A stretch of 64,000 bases of DNA from Diospyros lotus (lineage: Eukaryota; Streptophyta; Magnoliopsida; Ericales; Ebenaceae): positions 15,769,030 to 15,833,029 of the forward strand of contig NC_068346.1 in assembly GCF_014633365.1 (NCBI RefSeq), in the 5' to 3' direction. A program made the position numbers and the translations under genes. Below, piece after piece: positions 46,233 to 58,036 of the stretch; position 1 is the first letter of the stretch, and each line of letters opens with the position of its first letter. The notes beneath the pieces are model-generated. The model was not told the origin of the DNA. It saw only the letters and a list, made by a program, of their open reading frames with translations, and ran no database searches.

Positions 46233-47827
46233 AAAGGTGCTGACCGGTGATGGCGGTAATGACGAGTAGTGGCTGGCCATGGTTGTGCAGCGTCGTAAGG
46301 GTGGTTGGTGGCTCTAGAGCTGCGGTTACAGCTAGATGCAGCGACGAGCAATGAAAGGAGGTTGTCTTGGCTAACGATGGTAGCATTGAAGCCAATGTGG
46401 TTGCTAATCAAATGATGTGAGCCGACTGAAGTGGAAGGTACAAGGAGAATCTGGGAGAAGGCAAAGTTTCTCAGGGATTAGTAAGCTATTCAATGAATGG
46501 AAAAGTAATGAGGGAAAGGCTAATCCAAGATTGTAGTGATGTTGGTTAAGACGATCTGTGAGATGTAAGATGCAACGACCTTGGGAAGAGACTCGTTGCT
46601 GTTATGGTGATGACGTTGTCGAGGAGGACAAAGATATCCATTGTGCATGGTAGAATCTCAAGGTCAAGTGCCAGTTGCGAACTGAGAAAGAAACTGATTT
46701 GGGATGGCTATAAAGGCTTATGCCCTGTAAGGGTGAGGCTATGGTGAGGAATTGTAGAATTTCGAAAGTGTTCCAATAGTATTAGAGCTAGGCTAGTAAA
46801 CTTGGCTAGAAGACCGTTACAAGGGTGGTGGTGTAACCATGATAGCTTGCAGTAGTGGAGGTGGGACCTGAAGGCCTAGAGTCATACTATGGGTGCGATG
46901 CAATCAGTGACGAACCTGAGCCATGCTATTGGAGACTGGTGTTGGGCCACGATGTGCCTGTATGGAAGCAACATAGTTGTGAGGACTGGGTGTTGGTTCG
47001 CCTAATGCACAGGGCAACATAAAGATTGTGCGGCTGGTCAGGGGTCGATGATTTGTGGCATGCACAGTAAGGGTGACGAGGGCTGGGGTCAAAGGTTCCA
47101 CGACCTTAAAGCAAAATGCTAGGATTACTCACTTGTTGTAGGGTTTGACAGCTGAAGTAAGGCCTAACATAAGACATGATTGTATGTGGCGTTTGTGTGG
47201 TTGAGCCAAGGTTGAGGTTTGAAATAGAATTTTTCATAAATCCTCAATACTCAACAGATTTGTAATATGTTATATTTTGTGCCTAAGTCACCTTTGGCTT
47301 GTTGTGAGACGAGCTGAAGAAAGGTGAAGCTCACGCTGGTTTTGGGTCTTGTCTAGTGTGTTTCTTTTATTTGTTTTGGGATTAATTCCTTGAGTGGAGT
47401 GAAGAGAAGGACGAAGTCTAGTCCCCCACCTAGGGCATTTCTTGTTGAAACATAGTCCATCTCTTCATTAATGGTTTGTGGTGTGAGTCATCCAGTTGAT
47501 TATTCATTGGTGGAGCCCGTAGGTGGGAGCGGGTCATAACAAGAGACATCCCAAACTAAAAGGTCTATGTTAGTAGTTTTGATAAGGGCATGTGTGTGAA
47601 GAGATTTTATTTTGTTAATTTCATTAGTGCTCTTGTATACATTTTGTATAGGCCATGGTACCAAAATGATGTAAATTGATGATGATGTAAACTTTTATTT
47701 TGGCTTCCACTGATAATATCTAAGGATAGAAATCTAATGTTGAATTATATTATTCCGTATCATCTTTGCAATTACCTCCTTTCGGATATCCTATACTAGC
47801 GAGAATATTTGGGAGTGGGCCCTTACA

Positions 47828-48118
47828 AGGACAATAGACATCAAATAGTTCATTAGATAATGTACTAATTATTGTGTGCCTACATACGTTATTTGCATAT
47901 GTTCAATGGTCCAACAGCTTGGCATCACCACTTACTTCGTTAGGCTTGAATTCAATGAGTGCATATGCCACATCGTGAACATCAAGGATTGTATAAACCC
48001 TTTCTTGCCATCTTTTGAAGTTATTTCCAACAAACAAGTTGATCTTGGATATATGAAGAATCGGCTTTGCATGTTGCATAGGTAGGATCAAAGGAAGCAT
48101 ATAATCAATGGTTGTAGC
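47828..48118 (-). pseudogene. Copia gag middle fragment
   Basis: The minus strand reads TTIDYMLPLILPMQHAKPIL, then NNFKRWQERVYTILDVHDVA and TLSNELFDVYCP. It is bounded on both sides by long-LTR insertions and joins ASGSLAYV upstream and YKETKKIW downstream when they are removed. Confidence 0.88.
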
Positions 48119-48384
48119 TGTGATGGCCACAAAATTTCCTCACTTTTTTTTTTTTTACAAGCTTTGATACCAAACATTTAATATTATTTACATCATTGCT
48201 CATTAAACATTCACATTAGGGCTTAACCACCCCTACAACTTTTCTTTCGTTTTCCCCCAAAACATCCCTACTGATCTTTTGGTCAGGAGAGCTTTGTACA
48301 CACCACTACCCACAAGACTCAAACTCCATTAAACACCCCCTCATCTAAGGCTTTTCCCTTACCTGAAATGATGCAAAACAAATA

Positions 48385-48400
48385 TAAGTCACGAGACTTA
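48385..48400 (-). other. Conserved LTR stem-loop (copy 14), covarying
   Basis: Sense strand TAAGTC-TCGT-GACTTA. Compared with TGAGCC...GGCTCA, positions 2 and 5 of the stem and their partners have both changed, keeping pairing. Confidence 0.8.
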
Positions 48401-48858
48401 TCAAGTATAATATAGAAGAAACAAAAATCAATAAGCGATGAAGCAACGACGAAATTACCACTTACTCGTGTTAAGCACTCCTATTCTATGCCTGATAATA
48501 TCATAAACAAGAGAAAAGTAACAAAAATTAAGATAAGAGGATTACCCATTTTCATTAGACATTCTCTGGAAACACACACACACACACACATATATACATA
48601 TATATATTACATCACACCAATTTATAACTTGCTTTACAACATCACACAATCATGTCATGCAATATCTCATTCTATACCCATGCCAAGACTCATAATTCCA
48701 TGCAATCATAAACATACTCAATTTTTCACATACGGTCCTTGGGCTTACACATGACATATCGGCACCCAAGGCCTTACAATACATATACAATACATAAATT
48801 CTTTCCCATACCTCCACATCATATATTCATGCGATAATAATACCATATCATCATTTGT

Positions 48859-51351
48859 TGTAACACCCCTAATTTTCCAAGTGTGTTATAACTTAGGATT
48901 TCAGGATTTTTTTTTTCTTTCACACCACAACCATTAATATACAATATACAATTCTCAAAAATCCCAATTTAACCTTTTAGCCTATTAAACTCAATAATCA
49001 AATAGCTAATACAGGTGATATTATTACAAATGCAGAAGCCAAATCGAACTTGATATAGTACATAACCATCACGCTTTATTTATCATTTAAGAAACCTTTC
49101 AAGACATCTATAAAACGTATTACATGGACATCACCTCTCATAAGCATTAACTAAACGTCTCAAACCTGATCGAAAACATACTAAGGTTCACATAGGTTCT
49201 AGTTATCAAATGAATTCCTCGTACATAATTAAAGACATGCTAAAACATGTTACATACGACAAAATAATCTTATTCTTCAACTATCTTTTTTCCCTTAGAG
49301 TCGCTTGTCGAACTGGAAACGTTTGAATATTCCAAAGACACGATCCAATTAGAAGATGAACCTTCTAGTGAGAACTCCAAATAGTTTATATATATATATA
49401 TGCATGAACAAGTATAAAATATATGAGGAAACAACGAGGACTATTCTAAAGTGCCTCGTGAACATGTCAACCTCCTCCAACGAGAGCTTTCTCAATAGCG
49501 CGTACATAATGCCTCTTGGGAGGTCCCCAACCATGTCACCTCGGCCCAACCTCATAAAACTCATGCAAAACACCACACCCATTGTCCCTTAGGCTCACTG
49601 TCTTTGTCACAAAAGCTTTCTCGATAGCGTATGCATAGCGCCTCTTGGGGGATATCCAAACTTTTGCCTTCGGGAAACAATAGATGGGTAACGGTATGGC
49701 CACATGGGCTTTTATGAATGCAATAGTTAAATGTCAACAATATATATTTTTCAAGGAAAACGCATTTCATATATGCAATATTATTTCATGCAAGAGAGCA
49801 ACAAGAGTTTGTAAACAGGAACTTTACACAAAATAAGAGTATGAGTACCGGAGTCTCACAAAACAAGTTTCATGTAATGAAAGTCTTACGTAAGAGAAAA
49901 ATATGATTTGGAGTATAGGAGCCTTACCTTGAACTTAATTTGGGATTCCTCAAAATTCGTGCCCAACCTCGATTCTCATGTTAGGTGTACTATTACTCAA
50001 CCTCAAGTCTCAACAATCCCTAGCCATCATATTTATTCAAAGGAATATCAATATCTATTTATCCTATTTTTTTCATAATTTTTTTTCTATTTTCTTCCTA
50101 TTTTTCCCTCGATAATTTCAAAATAAATACATCCTCAGGCATTTTCTCAAATTTTTCTCTACCATAAATTATAAATTAATTTCATAAAAATATTAAAATT
50201 AATTTCAAGAAAATACCTTATCCCAAGTGCCCTCACGCGCATGCGCATGGACTACGCGTGAATTGGTTGTGTGTTCCTCACATGCCAACTTTCAGTCATC
50301 TTCTCCGGTTAGCCTCTCGCCGCCGGCAACTGGTTTTGGCCTGTTTTCTTGGATTTTCTTCTTGATTCTTGGCCTATTCGATCTTCCAAATATGATTACA
50401 TGACCTTTGAATTGAAACAATAGGCCGATCACTCTCTTTTTAGCCGTTTAAACCTCAGCTTCAATAACTCGCAATTTTTCAACTAAGCTTCGAACCCCCT
50501 TCAAAACCACACAAAACCTCACCAAATTCTTCAAAAATTCTCTCCAAGTTACGAGGAACAAAATCCTTCTAACCAATCTCTCAAAAACACTCCCAAACTC
50601 GAGGGATTTGATGCTCCATTTTGGGCCAAAACCCTCGCCTATTTATAGGCAAAATCCAGCCATCCCTTAGCCAATCACCAGCCATAGCTTCGCCCACACG
50701 CTTCCTAGGATGATGGAGGTGATTTTCTAATAAGATCTGGTCATCCCATCACTAGATTTGGGCTCTATGTGCGGCGACAGGTTGGCCATGCTGCTAGCAG
50801 CAAGTTCAAAAATTTTCACTTTAGCCCCCAACTTCTTTCTTTTGCGTTTTGGCCCTCTTTCTCAAGTCCTTAAACTTTGATATTTTACCACATGAACCCT
50901 TAAGTTCCATACTTCTCAATTGGCTCAACAAATTTGGAAAAATATCATTTTCACCCCATTTTCAACTAAAATTGAAAATTACACTTAGGCTCTAAATGCA
51001 TGTTTCGATCGCAAACCTTTTTGTTTCATCTCGAAACATTTAAGGGTTGTTCCCCATGCAAAATATGAACCTTCTCAGGGTTCCGTTGACTTCTCGAAGT
51101 CCCTTACCATCATTTAGTTTTTTAGGGTGACTTATAGCTGTACCGAAAATCATCTCTAAATTGATTTCTTTTGGTGTCATAAATCTCGTCTTGTGACACT
51201 TGTCTATATCATTCCCTTTTCTTTAGACATCTAAGTTCTGAGGCACTCCCTGCCGTCGATTTGATGATTTATTTTACTATCAAACCAATTTTTTGGTATT
51301 TCAAACTCATTTAAATTACATGGCGACCTTATGAAAACATGGGGTATTACA
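48859..51351 (-). mobile_element. Long solo LTR (copy 8), 2493 bp
   Basis: Plus-strand ends TGTAACACCCC and GGGGTATTACA; TSD TTTGT (48854-48858) / CTTGT (51352-51356), one mismatch. Start and end sequences and internal order match the LTRs of the element at 17001-22510, so it is of the same subfamily. Carries the hairpin pair at 49315-49367. Nested in copy 14. Confidence 0.85.
49315..49367 (-). other. Two-hairpin module in LTR (copy 8), covarying
   Basis: TAGAAG-ATGAAC-CTTCTA (49350-49367) matches TAGATG-ATGAAC-CATCTA of 21683-21700 except for a paired change. The first hairpin GGAA...TTCC (49315-49333) is weaker. Confidence 0.75.
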
Positions 51352-53049
51352 CTTGTGGACCATTGTCCACCCACGCATTGGTTTTTCACTAGATAAGCAT
51401 TATGAGCCGAACCTCCCATGATCAGGAAAATGCCTACTGAGCTTGTTTTGGATGTCTTTTTCCCTTCGCGAACATAATTTTTCGTTCTAAATTTAATATC
51501 ATAGCCACTTGATCCACTTGTCACACATTTTAGATCATACATGCTCGCATGCTACCCGCATCTCCTAGCAACCTCAACACATATATAAATTCATGCATGA
51601 TTGCATGCAATACACAACTTCAAATTCATGAATATATATTTCCCAAGAAAATACTCAATATGGATATATATATATATTAACTCATCATTGTGAAGACATA
51701 GGCCAATTTCAATGCATATATAGACTCGTGCATGATCATAGAGATGCCTAACTTATATTCATGAGTATGTTTTTGCCCATTCCCAATGACACCAATCCAT
51801 ATTATAAACCATGAAAGAACAAACTGACAATTTACATGGTGATTGAGGAAAAATATAAGCATCAAAGAAAGTATGAGACAAAAATAGGGTGCAATGGTCG
51901 ACAGTTTGGGAAATGTATGTCGACCACTAGAAATCGGCAATGCAAACAACGAATACGAGATGTAACCATTCACACAAGAAACACCAAAAACTTGTATGAA
52001 ACTAAGTCCCTAACTAAGAAAAGCATCATTCCTTAGGAAAGATTGGGCGAATCGAAACCCTATTAAGGCTTTCAACAAGATTCAACATGAATTCATATAA
52101 TACCACGAGATTTAACAAAACAAAGGAAATAAAATCCTTTTATCCAAAAACAATGAGGATTCTTATGAACAAGTCTAAATATGAAAGGAAATAAGCAAGA
52201 ATCATAATTTCAACCATAGGTAGGATAACCAACACTAAAGAAAGGATTAAATAGGTAAAGTTCCATAAAATTCTATATTTCAAGTTGATTTTGAAGGACC
52301 AATTTTAAGCTGAATACTTTGTCAAATACCACAAATAATATGTTGAATTAAATCTTAGAAACTATAGTTTATGGAACAACAAACGGATTTGAAATCAAAA
52401 ATTACCATAGAAAGTTATTCACCAAAACCCGAAGCAAGGCATAACTCGTAACAATAAAATTCTCAAATTTTAGGCAAAAATTAACCAGGACATTACGGGC
52501 TCAAAACGAAGCCAAATAATTCAAGAAATATATCAAAATGAAGCGTAAGAAGTTTAGTTAACAAAACAACAAATGGATCTCAATTTGGATATAAACACAA
52601 AAAATTATACCCTAAAATGTACAACATATGCAATCTAGTCGAAAATTAATAACTCAAAATACTAACATTTCGAAATGGAAGAATGTGTTTCAGGAATAAA
52701 AAGGGAGTTTAGGAACTTGCAAAAATGAAAGGAAAGAGATAGGAATTTTCCTTGAAGGATTACACCCTTGATTCTTACTTGGAGAGTTGCCACGAGGAAG
52801 AAAAATGCAGACCCACGAATTGCATTGTTGAACCAAGCAAAAACCAGAACAAAGGAATGAAGAAGAAGATGGATGGAGCAAGGGCCACTAGAACGAAAGA
52901 GCAACCACACCAGAGTTCGCAATCACACCCTATTGGGGTCTTTGAACAAGAAGAAGAAGAAGAGAGAGAGAGAGAGAAGAAAAGAAGGAGAACCCACGCA
53001 CGCCAAGCCCCCAAATTTTTGCCAAACCCTCCCCCTTTTCCCTTTCCCT

Positions 53050-53162
53050 CTTTATATCCACACTTACACACACACACACATATATATATATATACAAATA
53101 TTATATAATAATCCCTTTAATAAAATACATAATATATATATATATGTACACACACACACACA
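53050..53162. repeat. (CA)n and (TA)n microsatellites
   Basis: CA runs at 53064-53081 and 53147-53162 flank TA runs at 53080-53094 and 53131-53145, inside the copy-14 LTR. Confidence 0.85.
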
Positions 53163-53845
53163 ATAACCTCTTCCAAATTTTCCCCCACACTTCTATTTTG
53201 ACTTTTCATCTCACTTTAGTCCCTCCTCCTTCATTTGACACTTCAACCCATTCTTACTTTTAACTTTTCCCATAATTTACATCTCATCTAATTGACATTT
53301 CTACCACTAATCACAAATCCACTTCTTGACTTTTCAAACATCACAAAACACTTATAATTATTTGCTTCACTTTTCAACACAATAATTAAAAATCCTTTTT
53401 TTTCTTTGATTATGCCACATCTTAGTATCTCATTTATTTTTACTTTCCAACATATATCAAATTTCATTTATTTTGACTCTTCAAACATAACACAAATAAT
53501 TGCTCATTACTTTATATAGCAGGCAGCTTAGGAACCGAGCCCTAGCAAAAAATGGTCAATAGACCAAAGGAGAACAAGCTATCGTTCATGACCAGTCGAC
53601 AGCCTGTTGTGCCTTCTTGTCGCTGCGTTCCCTTCATGTCTTTTCTTTTACTTTTCAAGCATCACTACACTTCACACTTGATTGCTTGACTTTTCCACAA
53701 CTTTATAATTCATTTATTCTAACTTTTCACCCACAACATATATATATATATATATAACTCCTCAACATCTTGATCCATTAATAACAAAATATAACACACC
53801 TCCAATGGTGACAAAATGTTCTAGGCCCGCTAATGGGTCATTACA

Positions 53846-54411
53846 GTAACATATGCCAATGATCCACTAGCATGATTAATAGTAGCAAGGATGGCATGGT
53901 TAGCGTCAGCAGTGGTAGCAACATGATTGGCTTCAATAGCAATAGTAGTGGCAGTGGCATGATCAGCTGCAGTAGCCGCAGCACGATCGACAATGGTTCA
54001 AGGGAGACATCCATAATTATCCACGAGCTTGTTGTAAGAAAATGCAATGGTAGGCAATAAACAATCAAAAAACCTTGAGGAGTGAAGGATGCCACTAGGC
54101 CTTAAGGATAATTTCCACCCCTCAAATGGTGTAAAAGGAAAAATTGGCTATCCTCCCAAGATAGAACAAGCTATTCCAAAAGCACGTGTGCACACTGCAA
54201 AATAAAAAAGGGCCTTTAACAAGGGAAAATTAATGAGAGGACACATATTTTGTTGTTAAAATCCTAATTTTCATGATTATAATGAGAAATTATTTATACT
54301 TTCATTAAATGTAGAGAAAAATTAGTTTCTTAACGATGGACTTGTAAATTTCTAGCTATTTATTAAGAAGCCCCTTCATTATTGGGGCTAAAAAATCAAT
54401 GAGAATACTTC
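53846..54411 (-). pseudogene. Copia gag N-terminus and 5' leader/LTR remnant
   Basis: The minus strand reads ATAADHATATTIAIEANHVA ... ASGSLAYV in the frame that continues into TTIDYMLPLI. A stop precedes it and no clear ATG was found. Sequence at 54048-54115 resembles that at 29237-29305 at the other end of the element, so the LTR or leader starts here. The CACTA end at 54412 cuts it off. Confidence 0.6.
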
Positions 54412-55391
54412 CACTACAAAATAATAATAATAATAATAATAATAATTTTAGAGACAAAATTTAGAGATGAAATTTTTGTCCGTCTCTAATAAAGATGGAT
54501 TTAGAGATATATTTGAAAAAAAAACTTTTAGAAACAGATTTAGAGACAAAAAATAGCCGTCTTTGATTCAGAGACTGAATCAAAGACGAATTTTTTCAGT
54601 TTTTAAATGTTTTTTGCTTAGAGACAAATTTAATGACAAAGAATTTTCTATCTTTTGTTTAGAGACAGAAATTCCATCTCTAAGATGTATTCAATGACAA
54701 AAAAATTCGTCTCTAAAATGAGAGATGAAAGTTTATCCGTCTCTAACATCAAAGACAGAATATAGTATATATATAGTAAGGTCAACTAAATTCACTGAAT
54801 TTATTAAACTATTTTATATATAATACATATATATATATATATTAAAGCTAATTAAGTTTGACTCAACTTAAAACATAAAAACTTTCAATTGTTCCTGTTT
54901 ACTTTGAAAATTACAAAATAGTAATTAATGAAACTTGGCATTTGCAATTGTTCCAATCCTTTGATTTTTTGTTTAATTTTCACTTAATAACAATATGTTT
55001 CGAATTACAAATTATTTCTAATTCTATGGACAACTTAATTATTTGTTAAAAATTTTGTAGAGGAAAGTTAAAAACATTATGAACCATGGACAGTCAAGAG
55101 TACCAAATGATGAGAGATTATAGATAAGAAGATTTTTCTAGTTGAATTTTTTTTATTTTTTGAAAAATATGAAAAGGATTATTTGTGTATAATTTCTAAA
55201 ATTCAAGATGCAACATTATAAATGTTATAATTTTGTATCGTTAACAACTAATATAAATAAACAAACAATAATAAATACATTAATTGAATTTTTAAATTTA
55301 ATAAATTCGTTAATAAATCCTTATAATGATAAAACAAAACATCTTTACAAACCAAAAAAAAAAAGTGGGGACTTTCGGAAGCAATGATGAG
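54412..55391 (+). mobile_element. CACTA-type element, left part
   Basis: CACTACAAAATAATAAT begins at 54412. Subterminal motifs TTAGAGACRRAWTT / CGTCTCTAA recur to about 54770 in both orientations. The interior continues at 58037-58573 and probably 61602-61660 (ATCCATCTCTAAT-type motifs), after removing two long LTRs. No transposase and no right TIR were found. Confidence 0.75.
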
Positions 55392-55731
55392 TGTAACACC
55401 CCCTCTCCTAGAACTGCCCGAGAAGAGGTGTTACTGGGGATAATAAAATAAATCAACTGATAACTGAATCTTGATACCAATACTGTATATATCAATTAAT
55501 TGTAATAAGACTCTGAGTCAACAAAAACTGAAATCATAATTGCATCTAAGGGAAATTCCCTAAACTGGAAATTAAAATGAATCTAAACTGATCAAGCACT
55601 AACTAACAACTAATAACTCCCAGACATCTTTGGTCTTGAGCGGCTCCACGTACACACACTACTGGACACTGCTGCTAGGCCCCACGTCTGGTACTCCCCC
55701 ACTAGGACCTGGAATGGTGAAGAGTACAAGG

Positions 55732-55747
55732 TGAGCTACAAAGCTCA
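55732..55747 (-). other. Conserved LTR stem-loop (copy 7), covarying
   Basis: Sense strand TGAGCT-TTGT-AGCTCA; the closing pair is T-A instead of C-G of copies 1 and 2. It is preceded by ACTTG and followed by the CCATTCCAGGT sequence seen in other copies. Confidence 0.82.
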
Positions 55748-56454
55748 GCAAGTAATAAACTGGAAAGAATAACTGAAGCTGAATCGAAAAATATCGATAC
55801 TGATAAAAATACTTACTGAACTTGTACTGAGAGATATAATAATCACTGGATGGCATTTATAAGATGAAATGCACATAAGCTGTAAACTAAATGCAGGTAT
55901 GCAACTTTGGCCCATAGGCCCACATAACTGTAACACATACCTGACTGATCTGAGTCCTGCAAACATAAAAATTGTAAGCACATACTTTGGGCAATATGCC
56001 CCTAGCTCCCTGGTCGACATCAGGCAAGCATCTCATAACTGAGATATAATTGTACTGATACTAGTGGGATCCCCGCGGACAAGCCGCCTGGCGCGCATAA
56101 TGCAATGCTCATATAAATGCTAGCACACGATATGTAGTGCTCCACATAAGTCATGCTCAATGCTCATACAATGTGTATGCACATAATCTCACAAAATAAT
56201 GCTGACCATGTCATAATGAACTGCTAAACATGGTATATGATTTTTACTAGAAATATTGAGATTCAAATATTCTGAAATTTCTAAGTATAGGCATGGCATA
56301 TTGGATTTGATGATATCTTGGCATAAAAATTCAATATTTGAATAATTGAATATTCATATTAAATTTAAAACTTGAATCAAGAATTTATTGGAAGCTATTT
56401 GGATGCCATTTGATACTATTTGGATGATTGAGAAAGTCTAAGGAAGCAATTTGA

Positions 56455-57015
56455 ATGAAAAGCAGCTCATTCGAATGAAAAAAAATGGATTTCAGCAAGC
56501 TCATTCGAATGGCAGAAAACTCATTCGAATGACAGAGACTCATTCGAATGACAGAAGGCTCATTCGAATGACAGATGATATTCAAAGGCTATTCGGATCT
56601 GATCTGGGACTCATTCGAATGACTCTCAAATTCATTCGAATGAATTTTGAAAATTTCCAACATTTGAACTGGCAAAAAGCGACTCATTCGAATGCAACAG
56701 TAACTTTATTCGAATCAATTTGAAGATCATTCGAATGAAAATGAGGCTCATTCGAATGCTAAGCTATATAAAGCAACAACTTACTCACATCTTCAAGGGC
56801 TCATTCGAATGACAACAAGGCTCATTCGAATGACAGTCAAAAAAACCTCAAAAATTCATACGAATGATACGATATCTCAGGACTCATTCGAATGACAAGG
56901 CACTCATTTAAATGACTGATACATTATAAGGGAAAAATATTACGATAACACTGAAACTTATTCGGATACCACTGAACTCATTCGAATGACAAAGAGGCTC
57001 ATTCGAATGACTGGA
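56455..57015. repeat. TCATTCGAATGA palindrome cluster, about 20 copies
   Basis: The 10-12 bp palindrome CATTCGAATG recurs every 15-60 bp with unrelated spacers. Variants (CATACGAATG, ATTCGGAT, CATTTAAATG) differ mainly at the central CG or its neighbours. Confidence 0.95.
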
Positions 57016-58036
57016 AACTTGTACCAAACGAAGCTTACGATAACATAGACCAAATCTTGAATCAAAACTTAGCTTCACTACACCATTCCAAAAGAAATCT
57101 TGGGAGAACAATCCCAATTGATATATAAACAACTTGAGGGATGATTTATTGATCATAACTAATGTAAACATTGCAAGGAATATACATGAACTGGCTGGTA
57201 CTCACTGTACACATGTAAATACATATACAAACATGCACTGAACTGAAATAACTCACTGTAACGCACATATATGAATATACATGCACTGAAACTGATTCAA
57301 TTATGAAAATCTGATATCCAACTCAATCAAGACCTGTAAGAAAAGATTACAGGGGAAGGATACTTGCCTTATGATCTTCTTGATCGACTTAATGATCTCA
57401 CGAGAGCCTCCTATGCAAGACTTGAACTCACTGCTCGTGCCTATATATATATATACACTGACTGTAACATAAATCTGAAACTTAAACGAAGAACTGCTGG
57501 AACTGATGTTCGAATGCTAATATACGATCTCGTAAGAAAAGTTTACAGGGAGAATAACTTGCCTTTCAAACTCTCTGATCGATCCAATGATCTAACAGAA
57601 GCCTCCAACGCAAAGCCTTTAATTCACTGTTGAAGCTTCTTCTTCTCTCTGTTGTTCTTCACACGGCGAAGACAACATGGCTAATGACTATTATATATAT
57701 ACATATGCTTAAGAGAAACCCTAATGCCATCTCTCTCTCCTAATATAACTAGGAGTCTTTCAAACCGAATCCTTCTCACGGCTGGGTTAATTAATCCCTT
57801 AATCACACTAATTCTGTTTAACAATTAAACTCTAATATCAAATCCTTAAATGACCAACACGTCCTTGCATTTAATCTTCTCAATAATTAAACATAATTAA
57901 ATGCTATTTTCTCAATTAAATCTCTAAATTGCCACATTAACAATTAATTGGCAAAAATTCTTCAAACAAAACTAATTAAGAAATTCAATAATTTCTAAAT
58001 AAAAATCTAAACCCTCTAATGGGTCGTTACAATGAG

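Larger units (their letters stand above)
40711..47541 (+). mobile_element. LTR retrotransposon remnant inside copy 3
   Basis: 5' LTR 40711-43112 (TTGTAATAGTC...GGTCATCACA), followed at once by a PBS TTGGTATTAAAGC (43114-43126), a mutated initiator-Met site. A 3' LTR fragment (about 47190-47541) matches the last ~350 bp of the 5' LTR. TSD AGAGA at 40706-40710 and 47542-47546. Removing it rejoins copy 3 so that GTACAGAGACATCCCAAACT aligns with the copy-2 sequence near 32689. The interior has no gag/pol and is itself split by the LTR at 43697-46232. Confidence 0.85.
38507..47827 (+). mobile_element. Long solo LTR (copy 3) with a nested element inside
   Basis: Own sequence: 38507-40710 plus 47542-47827 (about 2.5 kb). 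Starts TGAAAAGCCCG, ends GGGCCCTTACA. It splits copia gag between LFDVYCP and YKETKKIW; the flanking 5-mers AGGGT (38502-38506) and AGGAC (47828-47832) agree at 3 of 5 but restore the frame. It has GCAAGTT repeats (39260-39340), the GATTCACTCC box (39493), an AGTCGACT cluster (39607-39710) and stem-loop TGAGTC-TCGT-GGCTCA (40600-40615). Confidence 0.82.
48119..53845 (-). mobile_element. Long solo LTR (copy 14) with another LTR nested inside
   Basis: Plus-strand ends TGTGATGGCCAC and GGGTCATTACA; TSD GTAGC (48114-48118) / GTAAC (53846-53850), one mismatch. Own length about 3.2 kb without the nested copy. Its removal restores gag frame. Stem-loop TAAGTC-TCGT-GACTTA (sense minus; 48385-48400) has six perfect pairs with changed bases. 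GATTCGCCC...GGAATGATGC box near 52022-52058. Confidence 0.85.
29225..54411 (-). mobile_element. Decayed Ty1-copia retrotransposon, repeatedly interrupted
   Basis: Minus-strand gag (54.1-47.8 kb, 38.5-38.0 kb), zinc knuckle and protease (38.0-37.7), integrase (37.6-36.8), reverse transcriptase (35.8-33.3) and RNase H (33.3-30.5) lie in copia order (PR-IN-RT-RH). Coding pieces resume in register after several insertions are removed. Outer sequences at 29237-29305 and 54048-54115 are related and are probably remnants of the 3' and 5' LTR/leader. Every coding piece has stops or frameshifts, so it is inactive. Outer limits are approximate. Confidence 0.85.
55392..58031 (-). mobile_element. Long solo LTR (copy 7), 2640 bp, perfect TSD
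   Basis: Plus-strand ends TGTAACACCCCC and GGGTCGTTACA; TSD ATGAG at 55387-55391 and 58032-58036. Stem-loop on minus TGAGCT-TTGT-AGCTCA (55732-55747). Holds the ATTCGAAT palindrome cluster at 56455-57015. No PBS, no coding domain. Confidence 0.93.

Noticed and set aside
54048..54115. Exact copia LTR boundaries using similarity to 29237-29305
   Set aside because: The similarity is real by eye but too diverged and too short to fix LTR ends or a TSD; only approximate limits are given.
56455..57015. Regular short repeats resembling a CRISPR array
   Set aside because: The repeat is a 10-12 bp palindrome with irregular spacing inside a plant solo LTR; spacers vary widely in length and there are no cas genes in this eukaryotic DNA.
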